DNA of 64,000 bases from Azadirachta indica (taxonomy: Eukaryota > Streptophyta > Magnoliopsida > Sapindales > Meliaceae): the NCBI GenBank assembly GCA_022749755.1, contig CM040441.1, positions 20,895,475-20,959,474 on the forward strand, written 5' to 3'. The notes beneath the pieces were generated by a model. The model did not search any database. It was not told the origin of the DNA and saw only the letters and a program-made list of their open reading frames with translations. Position 1 is the first letter of the stretch. Every line of letters starts with the position of its first letter. The translations under genes were made by a program, and so were the position numbers. Shown piece after piece: positions 1 through 12,120 of this stretch.

Positions 1-54
1 TTTTATAATTATTAAAAAAGTTAGGAACTTACATAAAATTTTGGTGAAATTTAG

Positions 55-180
55 GAATCGAATACTTAAAATTGAAACCAAACCAAATCAAACTAATTCG
101 ATTCAATATCTTAAACTCAAATTCTATTTTAGTTTGGTTCAATTTTTTAAGAAAATGAACTGAACCCGAAATTGCCTAAC
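55..180. repeat. AT-rich repeat with GGTTCGGTT-type motifs
   Basis: The stretch is built from short motifs such as AAACCAAACCAAATC and TTTAGTTTGGTTC. They resemble the interior of the hAT-type miniature elements at 3107-3584 and 54205-54677. No terminal repeats or target duplication are visible, so this is probably a truncated relative. Confidence 0.35.
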
Positions 181-238
181 CATATTATTTTTCATAATAG
201 ACTTCGCATAAATAGAGATTTGTTCCAACTTTAGGGTT

Positions 239-769
239 TTGGAAAACAAACCTTTTGCTCCTCAACTGCAAAATATATGGTTTGTTGCTTGCTATTGTGT
301 GATTCACACAATTTGCAAAAGTCATGATCTTTTGAGGTTTCATAATACTCATTCTAGTGTTGCTAGGGCTATGGTTTCCTACAAATATCTAATGATTATC
401 CTTCGTCGCCACTCCCTAGGTCATGTGGCTCATTTTAACGACCTGGAGATCTTGTTGTGCTTGGGTGTTGATCCAAAATTTAGGAAGGCTTCTTTTGTCC
501 TTTTAGTTCTTTGGAAGCCTCCAACCATTAGCTGGTTAAAAGTTAATATAGTTGTACTGTCAAAAAATAATCCGAGACTAGTTGTGTGGGTGGAAGTATT
601 TAGAGACCATCGCGGTTCCTTTCTTAATGGGTTCTCTATATCCTTGGGGCATAATTATTCTTTTCTCACTGAGTTTATGGCCATTATTCTTGCCATAGAG
701 GAAGCATGGAAAAGGGGCTGGCATCATTTATGGATTAAGAGTTACTCCCAAGGGTTGTCCTGTTTCTAA
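239..769 (+). pseudogene. LINE (non-LTR retrotransposon) RNase H-domain relic
   Basis: An open frame of about 176 codons without an ATG at its start reads into the C-terminal part of a plant LINE polyprotein. The first half holds the linker with APQLQNIWFVACYC and LEILLCLGV. The second half holds an RNase H-like core: WKPPTISWLKVNIV, then VFRDHRGSFLNGF, then EFMAIILAIEEAWKRGWHHLW. This order is typical of the RNase H domain (RVT_3 type) in plant LINEs. The usual catalytic Asp near the start of the core (NTDG in active members) reads NIVV here, so the domain looks inactive. No reverse transcriptase is present upstream, so the copy is 5'-truncated, as is usual for LINEs. The linker matches the LINE fragments at 13840-14010 and 35710-35880. 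Confidence 0.8.
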
Positions 770-1072
770 TAATGAAATTATACTCCTCATGTTCACTATA
801 TGCTTATTGGTTTAATTGTTTATCTCTACCTTGAAGTTTTATATTTCTCACACACATCTACCATGAAGGAAATAAGGTGGTTGATACTGTTAGTAACTTG
901 GTACTTAATTGCGTTTCATTTACTTGGTGGAACTTACCTCCATAACAAATATGTAGAGATTTAATGCTTAATTCTTGGGCAGTTTCTAACTTTCATTTTC
1001 TATAACAAAAGCTATTACTTATTGTTTTGGTTTTGTTGACTGAATTTTCAACAAATATTACCAAGCTTAAAT
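770..1072. other. AT-rich spacer
   Basis: No reading frame, repeat or RNA gene is recognisable here. It may include the LINE 3' end and the flank of the copia LTR that starts at 1073. Confidence 0.5.
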
Positions 1073-1407
1073 TGTTAACACCACCAATGAAGCATCAAAA
1101 GAAGTGAATCAAAAAAGGAGAAGTCGCAGCAACTAAAACAATGTAGAAAATTGAAAAATCGGCAACAAAACAGACGAAAAAACAAAATTTTTGGACAAAC
1201 TTCTTCAAGAAATTTTCTAGACAAATTTGAACACTGTTAATTAGATTTTTCACCATAAGTACACCTTATATACTTGGCACAAGAAACCTACATGTGTCTC
1301 ACATTCATTGGTGGGTCATAACACATTAAAATGTTAACAAAATATAAGATATATTATATTTTTAGCATGAAAATACCCAAAATATTTTCTGCACATTAAC
1401 ATCAACA
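1073..1407 (-). repeat. Ty1-copia 3' LTR
   Basis: Read on the minus strand the segment begins TGTTGATGTT and ends GTGTTAACA, giving the 5'-TG...CA-3' ends and short inverted termini of an LTR. It is directly preceded on that strand by a polypurine tract, AAAGGGGGAGAA (1408-1419). A TATA-like TATATAAGG lies inside near 1265-1273. The length is about 335 bp. No partner 5' LTR is seen at the other end of the element. Confidence 0.75.
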
Positions 1408-3106
1408 TTCTCCCCCTTTAATGTGCTGCTCTTGAACTGTAGTTGCATCCTTAAATTATTGAAAATTTTCTTTTGGTAAAATTTTTGCAAATACGTCAGC
1501 AAGTTATTGTTCTGATCTATAAAACTCAAGTTGAATCTCACCATCTTCAACTGCTTCTCTAATGAAGTTATGTTTGAGTGCTATATGCTTGCTTCTATTA
1601 TGATGAATAGGATTCTTGGCCATTGCAATTGTTGGTTTGTTGTCACAATACAGAAGTATTCCTTCTCCTCAACCGTATAGCATGTAATGTTGCCAATGAG
1701 ACTAAAACATATTCTGCTTCAATCGGGGATTGAGCAATGATTTGTTGCTTCTTTGAACACCAAGAAAACACACCTAAGCCAAGAGAAAATGCAAAGCCAC
1801 TTGTGGTTTTTATGTCATCTTCATAGCTACCCTAGTCACTATCACAAAAGCCTATTAACTTAACTTTTATACTCTTCCAAAACTTGATTTCAAACTCCAT
1901 GGTACCTTGAATATACCTCAACACTCTTTTTGCCACTCCTACATGAATGTGGCTTGAGTTGTTCATGAAACTTCAAAACAAGTTTGTTTCAAACATTATA
2001 TATGGCCTTATTGCGCTAAAAAAAAAAGCAACTTTCCAACCAAAGTTCTATAATGAGTTGCATCAACTTTCTTTCCTCCTTCTTCTTTCTTTAATTCTTC
2101 ATTCACATTGGTATAGCTACAACATTGCAGCCAAGCAATCTTACCTTCTTCAAAATATTTTCTGCTTACTTTGAGATATAAACACATTATCTTCATCTTG
2201 GTGAATTTCTATGCCAAGAAAGTACCTCAACAACCCCACATCACTCATTTCATATCTCTCTATCATTTCATTTCCTAATTCATTTATCAACTTCTCATTA
2301 TTACCCATAAACAGCAAGTCATCAACATAAATGGCAACAATAAGAATATCTAACATACCTTGCTTCTTCATATAAAATGTTGGCTGATTTTTGCTCTTAT
2401 GAATCCTTTTTTATTGAAGTAGGAATTAATTTCACTACACCAGGCTCTTGGAAATTGTTTGAGCTTATACAATGCTTTTTTGGGTTTGTGGACTTTGTTT
2501 TCTTCACTTGTGCTATATCAACAAAAAATTCTTCTTGTGATTTTCCATTCAAGAAAGCTAATTTCACATCAAGTTGGTATAATAACCAACTCACTGCTAA
2601 GGCAATGGAAGCTCTATTGATGTCAACTCTTGCAACCAAAGCAAAGGTATCTTGAAAATCAATATCGAGCTATTGTAAATAGCCTTTAGCAACCAACCTT
2701 GCTTTGTAATTTTGCACCTCACCCATTGAATTGTATTTTACCTGATAAATTCATTTTACCTCAATAACTTCCTTGTCATTCAGCCTATCCACAAGCTCCC
2801 AAGTGTTGTTCTTTTCAATTCCTTCTATTTCTTCCATTATGGCTTCTCCTTGATTGCATCTTTAAATTTTTTAGATTCGACAACATAAAAATTACAGCTT
2901 TTGTACATCTCATCAAAACTTCTCATTCTTATTAGAGTTGAACTTGATAAAAATGAACCAAAGCTTGATGCATTACTTGATGATCCCAAATAATTAGGTG
3001 AAGAGGATGATAGAGATTCTTCAACATTGGAACTAATTTGAGATGAATTAGGCTGCATCATATTAATGGAAACAAATTTTTATTCAACTTGTCCTTACTC
3101 CCAATT

Positions 3107-3584
3107 AGGGTTGGGAGAAAATGCCAAACCGAACTGAATTGAACCGAACTATTTGATTCAGTTTGATTTGGTTGAAAATGAGTTTGGTTTTATATTTGTT
3201 ACACTCTAATTGGTTCATTTCGAGTTCACGTAAAATTAAAACTAAACTGAATCTAAAAGTTAAATTTCTTTTGAGCTTTTAATTTTACATAAATTATAAA
3301 TAAGATAAGATACTTATAATTATTGTCATAAATTCACATAAAATAGGGGTTATTATTTATAATTTTTTAAAATTTATTTTTTTTTTAATTTGATAATAAA
3401 TTTGGAACATAAATAAGAATTTTCAATAGCTCTTGAAACTAAAACCGAAGTAAAATTGAACATGGAATCTTCATAACTAAATCGAACCAAAGTAACTACT
3501 TTAGTTCGGGTCAATTTGATTTTGCAGCCTTCATATTTCAAGTTCGGTTTGGTTTTTATAAAATCTAAGCTGCCCACCCTTATC
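3107..3584. mobile_element. hAT-type miniature element (MITE) inserted in the copia relic
   Basis: This 478 bp non-coding block interrupts the copia linker/integrase region. It is flanked by CCCAATT on both sides (3100-3106 and 3585-3591). Its ends are similar inverted sequences: AGGGTTGGGAG at one, and AAGGGTGGGCAG when the other is read inward. The interior is rich in CCGAACTGAA and TTCGGTTTGG motifs. A second member of the same family, in the opposite orientation and of nearly the same length, sits at 54205-54677 with a perfect 8 bp target duplication. That supports hAT family membership. Confidence 0.7.
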
Positions 3585-3989
3585 CCCAATTGTAGCTGAC
3601 ATTTTCGCCAAAAAAAAATCACATCTCTACTCATGACAATACTTTTGGTCTTTAAGCTATATAATCTATAACCTTTTGAATGTGAGCTATAATTGATAAT
3701 GATGTACCTCTCAGTTGTTTCATCGAGCTTCATTTTCTTTTCTTTCAGAACTTGAGCATAACACACACAACCGAAAACTTCCAAGTATCTAATGGAATGT
3801 TTTCTCCTACTTTAAGCTTCTAAGGAGTTTCATTGTTCAAAGCCTTGGTTAGTGCTCTATTTATTAAGTACATAGTTATAAATTAATTCAGCCTAAAATC
3901 CTTAAGTAAGCTATTCTCATGTAACATAGATTTTGCCATCTACATCATGGTTTGGTTTTTCCTCTCGAATACCTCATTTTGTTACAGAC

Positions 3990-5895
3990 TGTAACACAAG
4001 TAAGCTTTAGATTCTTGGTTTAAAGGCTCTCAACTTGAGGAATTGCCAAACGGATTAGGAAAGCTTGGTAAATTAAGACCTCTGGATGTAGAACATTGTT
4101 CTCAATAGAAAAGAATTCTTTCCAATGTAATTCAAAGGTTATCCCAGCTAGAAGAATTATACATCTTACATTCTTTTGGCTTTGAAGAATAAGAGGTTAA
4201 AGAAATGAGTAAGGCAAGCATCTGTGAGCTTAATGCACTAAATAACTTGGATATATTATTATTGACAATAGATGAAAAGTCCATCCCTAAGGACTTTACT
4301 TTCCCCAAATGGCAAAGGCATAAGATGAAAATTAAGTCTATCATTTCTTTCAGCAATGATATTCAAAGAGGAGACTTGGCAATCCATGGCAGTAGTTCAG
4401 CTTCACCCACGGTTGTCTTTAACATACTCTTGCAAGATTTGATATATTTTTACTGGCAAAGATTATCAAAGGCAAGGTTCATTTAGAAGGGTTGCAATGA
4501 ACAATATTAAAGCCTTCAGAATCTTATGTACGTTGAAGTGTATGAATGCGCAAACTTGATGTCTTTTTATAGTATCACTTGCTAGAAATCTTGTCCAACT
4601 AAGAAATCTCAAAGTAAAAGGTTGCATAATGATGAAGCATATGATTGAAGAAGAACAGTTTGCATTTGCAAGAAAAGTAAATAATAATCATGCAAATGAA
4701 ATTTTGCTTCCATGGTTAAGAGAATTAAATCTCGATAGACTACAAAACATCTTGATTTTCATCCAAAAAATTATAAATTTGGAAAACTGTCCCAGTTTGA
4801 GTTCATTGTTCATTAGTAAAGAATCACTTAGGATATGTATTTATTCATTTAATTTTTTATTTAAATAATTTTAGTTATCTCATATCATAAATGAAATTAA
4901 TAGATTTTAGTTTTTATTCACATAATTTGTAGGTTCTACAATTGGTAAATTGTGACCAATTCTTGGATAAACTATAATTGCAATTATGGTACGGTTTTAA
5001 AAGTTTGGAAGATTTAGAAATTAGCCATAGTGGAGTAAAAGAGGTTTTCAGGTTTGAAGAAGGTTCTGCATATGTTTTAATGATGCAAAATCTCTTCACT
5101 CTAAAATTGTCTTACTATCTTAGTTTGAGACATCGTTTCTCAACCACTGTTACTCAAAATTTTTTGCAATTGAAATATTTACATATTATCAATTGTAAAA
5201 AATTAGAGCAAATTATTTTTGAAGATGATGAAGAGAATAAAATTTCCTCAATGAAGGCATGCTTTCCAAATCTCTCTAATATTCACAACTTAAGAAGTGT
5301 GTTTCAAGTCACTTTAGCTCAAAATCTATTTCGTTTGAAAGAGTTATATATTCAAAATAGTGAAGAAATGGAGCAAATCTTTGTTAGAGATTTTGGAGAA
5401 GACCAAGACTCATTGGAAGATCATCCTCAAGTAAGATGCTGTTCAAATATCTTGATAATTCTAGTGAGACGGTGCCATAAATTGAAAAGTTGTTTCATGT
5501 CACCATAGCTCAAAATTTGCAAGATCTATTTGTTAATGATTGCCTAAATTTGGAACAAATCTTTGTTGGAGATGATAAGTGCAAAGAAATCCACATGCAT
5601 GTTGAGAAATTATCACTTCCCAATTTACCAAGCCTCATTAACTTCTTTCCCGTGAGTTGTCACTTCGTGATTCCATCTTTATCCTAGTTGATGGTGAGAA
5701 ATTGTCCCAAGATAAATATAAGATTTTCAGTCAACCAAAACGGAATCATGCATTTGCATGCTAAAAATGAGGGACTTAATCACACTTTTATTTATTTAAA
5801 TGGTTGGCTTTTAAAATTGTATATTGTTAATCATATTAGTTATTTGTATAGAAACCCTAGGAAGATGTTAGACAACAATCCAACTTGGAAATAAG
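3990..5895 (+). pseudogene. NBS-LRR disease-resistance gene fragment (LRR region only)
   Basis: Frames on the plus strand spell leucine-rich-repeat sequence of CC-NBS-LRR type (RPS2/At4g27190-like). Near 4060-4150 they read LGKLRPLDVEHCSQ and IQRLSQLEELYI. An open stretch follows at 4205-4486 (ICELNALNNLDILLLTI, then IPKDFTFPKWQRHK). Later come LPWLRELNLDRLQNI (4629-4868) and a long segment at 4978-5508 (LFTLKLSYYLSLRH, then LKYLHIINCKKLEQIIFEDD). Stops and frameshifts separate the blocks. No P-loop, kinase-2 or other NB-ARC motif is present, so the whole 5' half is missing. Directly upstream lies copia sequence, which may have replaced that half. This family normally detects pathogen effectors inside the cell. 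This copy cannot make a full protein. Confidence 0.82.
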
Positions 5896-7859
5896 ACAAA
5901 ATTTAGAAAATGTTGCCACAGAGGGAGAGTATTATGGATTTCTAGCCTTGATAGGCATGCTTCTTCCTAACGATCTTATGTTACAAATTAGTATGTCTGC
6001 ACAATGATGTACATGATTTTTTAATTATTCCAATCGAAGACCATTATATACCTGGTATTAGTTAAGAAATTCTTAATTTTGATATAAGTAATAGATATAT
6101 CTTTTTGAATAAGTGATCTTTAAAAACAAACTCTTGGAGAGAAATACCATTAATAAAAGAAAATGATTGTAATACAAGTAGATACCAAAAGAACAAATTG
6201 CAAGAAAAGCAGGCATGATAAACTGCTCTAAGAAAACTAACTAAGATGAAACCGTACAATCTCAAACATATAAGTAGTAGTTATATGTTTAGCACTAAAT
6301 GCCACAATATTGCATATAGGGAAAGCCAAAAGTGAATAATTAGAGGGCCAAAATATTTAAAATAATAAGGTAATATTATTATTAAGGGGTAAAATTAATA
6401 AGCTAATATTCTAAAATAATTAATAAATTAAGGGATAAATTGATAATTCACTTTTTCTTCCCATCATTAAAAAATCATAATCTCATTGTACTTAATAAAA
6501 AATTCGAAGGAAGCACACTACTCTTACCTTTTCTTGTCTAAAAAAATGTATCAACTTCTTATACCATCTTTTTTTGGAAAAATGCACCAACTCTTGCCAT
6601 TTTCTTGAAGTCGACTAAGTCCTCTTTTTTGTTGATTTCAAAGTTTTCTTTTTTCTGCTATTAAGTCTTACCATCTCATCTATTGTTTCTTCTCATAATC
6701 ATCAATAACAGCCATCTAAAAGATAGATCATTAGAAACACAAACTTAAACTTAAACTTAAGCCATTGTTTTAATTCTTCATTTTTGGAAGCAAACAATAA
6801 TAAAGATTGTAAGGATTTACTTTGGCAGTTATTGTAACTTTTATCAATAGTTTTCTATATATAATTTGGAGAAAATGTGTTTAAAAAAAAAAAGAGAAAA
6901 AAGTGATGGCAATAGTTATGGCATACAAAGTGATAAAGAGAAAAAAAAATAGAAAAGATAAAAGATGAAAATAGAGGTAGTGGTAATAGTAGCATATTTA
7001 AAGATGACAGGGGAAGAAAGGTGGCAATGGAAGTGGTAGATTAGGTTCTATATTAATATTTTATATTAATGATGAATAGGATACCATATTTATTTAAATC
7101 CACTAAGCAGAGATAAATTTGTATTTTATCACAATTTAATGGATTGATGTAATAACATGGACTAAAGAGTTAAATTAACCAAAGCATGTTCTAATTTGTT
7201 ATTTGACCAAAGTTTAGGGATTAAAAATGTTATTATGCTTTCTCATTAAAAGCAGGGTAAAATGGTTATTTTATAATTATTATAATGTACGTACTAATAT
7301 AGTTTATTAATTTTAATATATTATTATGATAGTATAATCAAAATTATTAATATAAATATTAATATATTATTTAAAAGAATATATATATCAAATATATTAA
7401 TTTTTAAATTTTCTATTTTATCAAAATAAATAACTTAATTCTTATTTTCAGATATTTTAAAATAAAAACAAATATATCATTTAAATTTAAGTTTTCCGTT
7501 AGATTCAAATTTCAATCATATTTAAAGTTCAAAAAAATAAAATAAAACAAACCTGCCTTAATTCTAAACATTGAGATCTATTTAATGGAAAATAGTTGCG
7601 AAAATTTCCTTAATTTATTGTGCTAAACAAAGCAACTTCTTTGATGACGTTTTGATTTCAAGTCCGGGTCATTTTCTTTTCTCTCTCAAATTTATCTGTG
7701 TTGTATATAAAGATCAGCTTAATTCTTGTTCAAATCATAATGCATATGAAACTTAGATTGAAATTGTGTTTCATAGTGCCATCAATGTAGTGTTTTGGAT
7801 TTTCAGAAATATTATTTTAGGATTTCCCTGTGTAATAAATGTCCACAAAGTGCACAGAC
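5896..7859. other. AT-rich intergenic region
   Basis: I see no protein relic, RNA gene or clear element ends. A short tandem ACTTAA run occurs at about 6744-6762, and homopurine A/G runs occur at 6880-7020. The 67-codon open frame on the minus strand (6062-6265) shows no family features. Confidence 0.5.
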
Positions 7860-9524
7860 ACACACATTCATGGTACCATGATTGTTGGTTATAACGAGGA
7901 CTAGGTTCATCATTATTATTAGCATATTATGTTATGATATAAATTATCCCTATTTTAGAAGTACGCAGATTTCATATTCATTGAAATTTAAAATTCTAGA
8001 TGAGGACCATTCAGGTTCTACTCATACATTTCATTAATTTGACCAACAACAAATAAGTACTTAAGAGTTTAAAATTTATAAAGAGGAAGGATCACAGATC
8101 TATCTTTTTTTTTTTACACAAAATTTTATATTATTTATAAGTCGTTAGATCTCTACGCAACTAATGGTTGAAATTGATTTTCATCGTATAATTAATACAC
8201 TATAGTTAATATATATATTAGATTAAATTTAAATTGCTAGGTGTACCTAATTACAATGGTCTATGATGTAAAGATGTGTAAAACAACCTCACATGAGCAA
8301 TTATATGTGACTTTTTATTGCTTACAATACCTGAAACGTAATTCGTTCGTTTAATATTATTGTAAATTAAATACAAAGCAATAATTTCTATCTGATAGCT
8401 GGCTTGACTTTACACATATAGGCTTCTTACGCTTGTTGCTTGCTCAAGTTTTTGGTCGTCGTACCAGATCCAAGTAAGACTATAATATAAATTGTAAGAA
8501 CTTTAAATGTTCCTATCGAAAATTATTAATATAAAACATGTTTTTTTCCACTGTTATCTTGTAATGACTTTGATGATTATATCTTTATTAAGAATTATTG
8601 AATTATTTCAATTTGGATCATTTGAAAACGCATATGTATGGTAATTAGGAGCTCAAGTTTTAGTTTCACTCTTATGAAATTTTGGTGGCAACTCCTAATC
8701 TTCTTGGATACATAATAGATAACTATGTGCGATTATACTGTCCTATTCACACATGGAATTGATAATTATGAGCTCGGTATACATACTTCATTTTGACAAA
8801 TTAAGAACAAAAAGACACTAGTCCTTAGAGCATTTCTCTTAATCTTAAAGCACTGCTTCTTAGAACAAATTTGCACTCAATAGAGCTAGCATTTAATTTC
8901 TTGCAGAATGTATAGAGCCAATTCGTTTATTCTTTTTATTTTCAAGCCAAAGAGAAGAACCAATGTATGTTTTAAAAATATTGTGCTATTTTGATCGCAT
9001 GAATTTGCTCTTGTTATTTAGAGTGTAATATTGGGTTTGTATTTGTGGATTTTTGCCTGATACGGTGATTTACAGTACTCGTAATGGAGTGTTTGTGTTT
9101 TGTGGTTTTGCTTGCTCTCTGGATTTTGCATGTAATCGAGTTTATAATGGTGGTTTCAAGATTTATCTTCTGCTGCATGATCATGATTCAATGGAATTGA
9201 TCGAACTTGATATATAATTAGATTGCAGGTAGAAATAATTACAGATTTCAAATATTCGTTTAATGGTTTCAATTTATATTATTACCAAAAAAAAAAAAAA
9301 CGAGTTACTTACTTTAGAAGGATATTTTCTTGATTAGTAGACTTGTTGTTTCCACTAAAACCACGACCAAGCTGATACATATAAAATTTCACAAATATCC
9401 TTTAATTTGCCACAAAATAAGAAAATCTAGAAATTATTAGTATTAATAAATAAATGAGAAAATTAAATCTCACCAGTTATATATAATTCTTAGCCAACCT
9501 ACTAGAATTAGGCCAAAAAAAAAA

Positions 9525-9915
9525 AAAATGAAAAACCGAATTGGCCTAGACCATAATTGATGAATTTGATTTGGTTTTGCATAATATTCAATTCAAGTTC
9601 AGTTCTAATTCTTAATAAACCAATATTTTTTGTGTATTAGTGAAAAACCCAAGCTGAGACAAAAATACTTTTTTAATAATTTAGTATTAAAACAGAAATA
9701 TTTTGAGAAAGTTACAAATAAATTAAAGAGTTAAAAGGTCAAAACTTAAAAACCAAATTGAAACTCACAAGTTCCATTCGGTTCATATATGTTCAATTAC
9801 GATCCAGTTTTTATTTATATTCAGCCCAATTCCAATTCTAAAAGTAAAAAGCTCAAAATTTTTTTGTCTTGTCTGATTTAGGCAGAATTTAAACGAACCG
9901 AACTGTATCCAGCAC
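9525..9915. repeat. GGTTCGG-type repeat inside duplication copy A
   Basis: The stretch carries AAAACCGAATTGG at its start, TTCCATTCGGTTC within it and GAACCGAACTG (in copy B) at its end. It recalls the hAT-type miniature elements elsewhere in the window. The counterpart at about 31418-31815 in copy B shows that it was present before the block duplicated. No target duplication is evident. Confidence 0.4.
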
Positions 9916-11811
9916 TATAACCTACTATATACATAAACAGCCAAAATACAAATGAACTTTGAAATTAAATGAATAATAAATTTAGTTTTCAGAAACTATT
10001 AATAGAATAAAATTCACAAACCATGTACTTGAATTCAAAGGTGAGGCTAGAGGCCAAGCACATCATACTTTCAAAAATCTACTTCCAAATAATAGAACTT
10101 TAAGAGTTGAGTTTTTTTTTTTTTTTTATTATTAATATTTTTTTTTTTTCGGACGGCAGCGGTTTTTTTAATTATTATAATTATCAAGAATGTTAAATAT
10201 TAATAATTGCTACAAAAGTTTTTAAAGATTTGAATGAAAAATGCAAACTCAAGAGAGCGGGAAAGATGTGCTGGAAATTGAAATATGAGTATAAGAGAGT
10301 GTTTTATATAGGCTTTGTAACGAAAATAATAAAGGAAAGAAAATATAGATAATAAATGTGAGATATTTACAAGTATGGCAATAATCCTATAGAAATATTA
10401 GCATACTAAAGACACTTGACACATAATCAAGCTGATATTATGACCTTCGTTATGTGATCAAATCATTAAAATATTCCACTTTCTTTGTGTTTAAATTAAT
10501 TAAGATACATAGAAATCTTGTATGTATAAGTGTTTTGTGTTATTTATTGCTTATGCGTGCATGGGTTTATTTTTGTTATGATATAATAATTAAGCAGAAA
10601 AGAAAACAATTTGTTTCTGTAGTTCATGAGTATATTGAGTTCAAACATTCACGGCTCATTCGTCTTTCTCTTTTATTATTGAGGGAAGAAGAAAACAAAA
10701 TCCAGAATTTTTAGCTTAACAAGCCAACCAAATTAAGCAACACCATACTAATTGGATCTCAATAACAAAAATATATTCTGCAAAAGCACAAGCTAAGGAC
10801 AAAAAAAAAAACAGAGCAATCTTCTTCTTGGTGATAAGGGTACTGTTGTTTTGTCATATTTTTTGTTGTTGTTGTTTCCGTTTTGGCTTGTTTTCACTGT
10901 TTTATAACATAATACTGCTATAAACCTTCTCGAATCTGAATTAGAGTATGGCAATATAATTGCTTGTACGATTTAATATTAAAATCATTTTCAAGTTGAC
11001 ACGCAGTAAGTGGACAAATGATGCTAGTCTCTTTAAATTTCTCTGTATGTAAATGAAGTAAATGTCGTTATTCAGAATCCAACTTACTTTCATAAATTAG
11101 TGCACAAAATATTTTATTGCAAGATTTCAGAATTTGTCAAAATACTTTGTTTTATGGCAACAACTTCACCGTTTAATTGGTAAAACTTCCACTTTTCCAT
11201 TTCTTCTTTTGGGTTAATTTTGACTTTCTATACATTGAATTGACACATATTATAATTAATCATAATTTATTATAAGTGATCGACGTGCTTTTAGACCAAT
11301 AATTTGGATTATTTAAATTATTGTTGATTAAATTACTCATTACTACTTTAGTTATAAAATTTTCAATTTAATATTGATTGTAATAAATGTAATTTAATTT
11401 ATGACTCTCGGTAATTTATCGATTGTATACATAGTTGTATAATATTTCGGAAAACAATTGCCTTCCAATAGATTTTCGATACTCTATTTAAAAAATTTAG
11501 TTGATTACCATTATGAATAATGTGAAAAGTATGGTAGAATATTATCTAATTTATGAATAATAGAGTTGACCAGAAAGACAAGATGAAATAGAAATTTCCT
11601 TTTAAAAGAAATAAGAACTTTTTAATTTACTTAAGGATAATTTTAGTTTGAACAACTAAATATGATCGTATTAAATAATGATGTAATATATGGTCACTTT
11701 TAGAGTTTATCAAATATTAGGGTTTATATAGTCTAGAAATTGTTCTTAAACATAGTATGGAAGGTTTTGAACACGCTCAAGTTATCCCAAATTCTTCAAG
11801 TAACAAGTTGA

Positions 11812-12120
11812 TTGATTTTGGGTGAGATTTATCACTTTCATCTAAAAATTAAAAACAAAAAAAGTCTAGAAAGTCTAAGCTTGAACAATTCTCACTTTTT
11901 GATACAGCTGTTGTGCAAACGATACAAGCAAGCCTTACAAACCATGAAAGTTTCTTCTGAAACTGATTGTCTATTGTTCAAGCTCAGCCCTTGAAGCCTA
12001 TCAAAATTGACTGCGTTTGCATTCATACTCTGCATTCTTTTCGCTGTCATGTTAAGTTTATCTGCAAATGCCAGTCATCAGAATTTTGTCCACCGACTGA
12101 TCAAATATCGTATTCTATGA
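11812..12120 (+). pseudogene. Possible relic of a small secreted-peptide gene, copy A
   Basis: One frame reads 60 codons, a TGA at 11992-11994, then 42 more codons to the stop at 12118-12120. The second part (12001-12078) encodes SKLTAFAFILCILFAVMLS followed by LSANASHQ. That is a hydrophobic core plus a plausible signal-peptidase site after ANA, the shape of a secretory signal peptide. No ATG lies in frame directly upstream. A good splice-donor context, GGTACGTAAG, follows at 12120. Small cysteine-rich secreted peptides in plants often have a signal-peptide exon followed by an intron, but I could not find a cysteine-rich second exon. The duplicate at 33701-34048 keeps this frame with few changes. 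The peptide reading is an inference and may be chance. Confidence 0.3.

Larger units (their letters stand above)
1073..3985 (-). mobile_element. Degenerate Ty1-copia retrotransposon (integrase end, RT, RNase H, 3' LTR)
   Basis: The minus strand, read from about 3985 downwards, follows copia pol order. The end of the integrase is at 3960-3590 (SMLHENSLLKDF, then FGCVCYAQVLKEKKMKLDE, then SSHSKGYRLYSLKTKSIVMS). A Ser-rich linker lies at 3061-2837. Reverse transcriptase follows at about 2830-2150, with QLDVKLAFLNG and the catalytic YVDDLLFMGN. RNase H traces lie at about 1760-1550, and the LTR is at 1407-1073. Many stops and frameshifts separate these blocks. Gag, protease and most of the integrase are missing, because the element stops at LRR sequence near 3985. 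An unrelated miniature element splits it at 3107-3584. It is an old, immobile copy. Confidence 0.88.

Noticed and set aside
10454..10714. 86-codon open frame, identical in both duplicated blocks (also 32361-32621)
   Set aside because: It begins at GTG rather than ATG, shows no family motif, and its identity simply reflects the recent duplication of the whole block.
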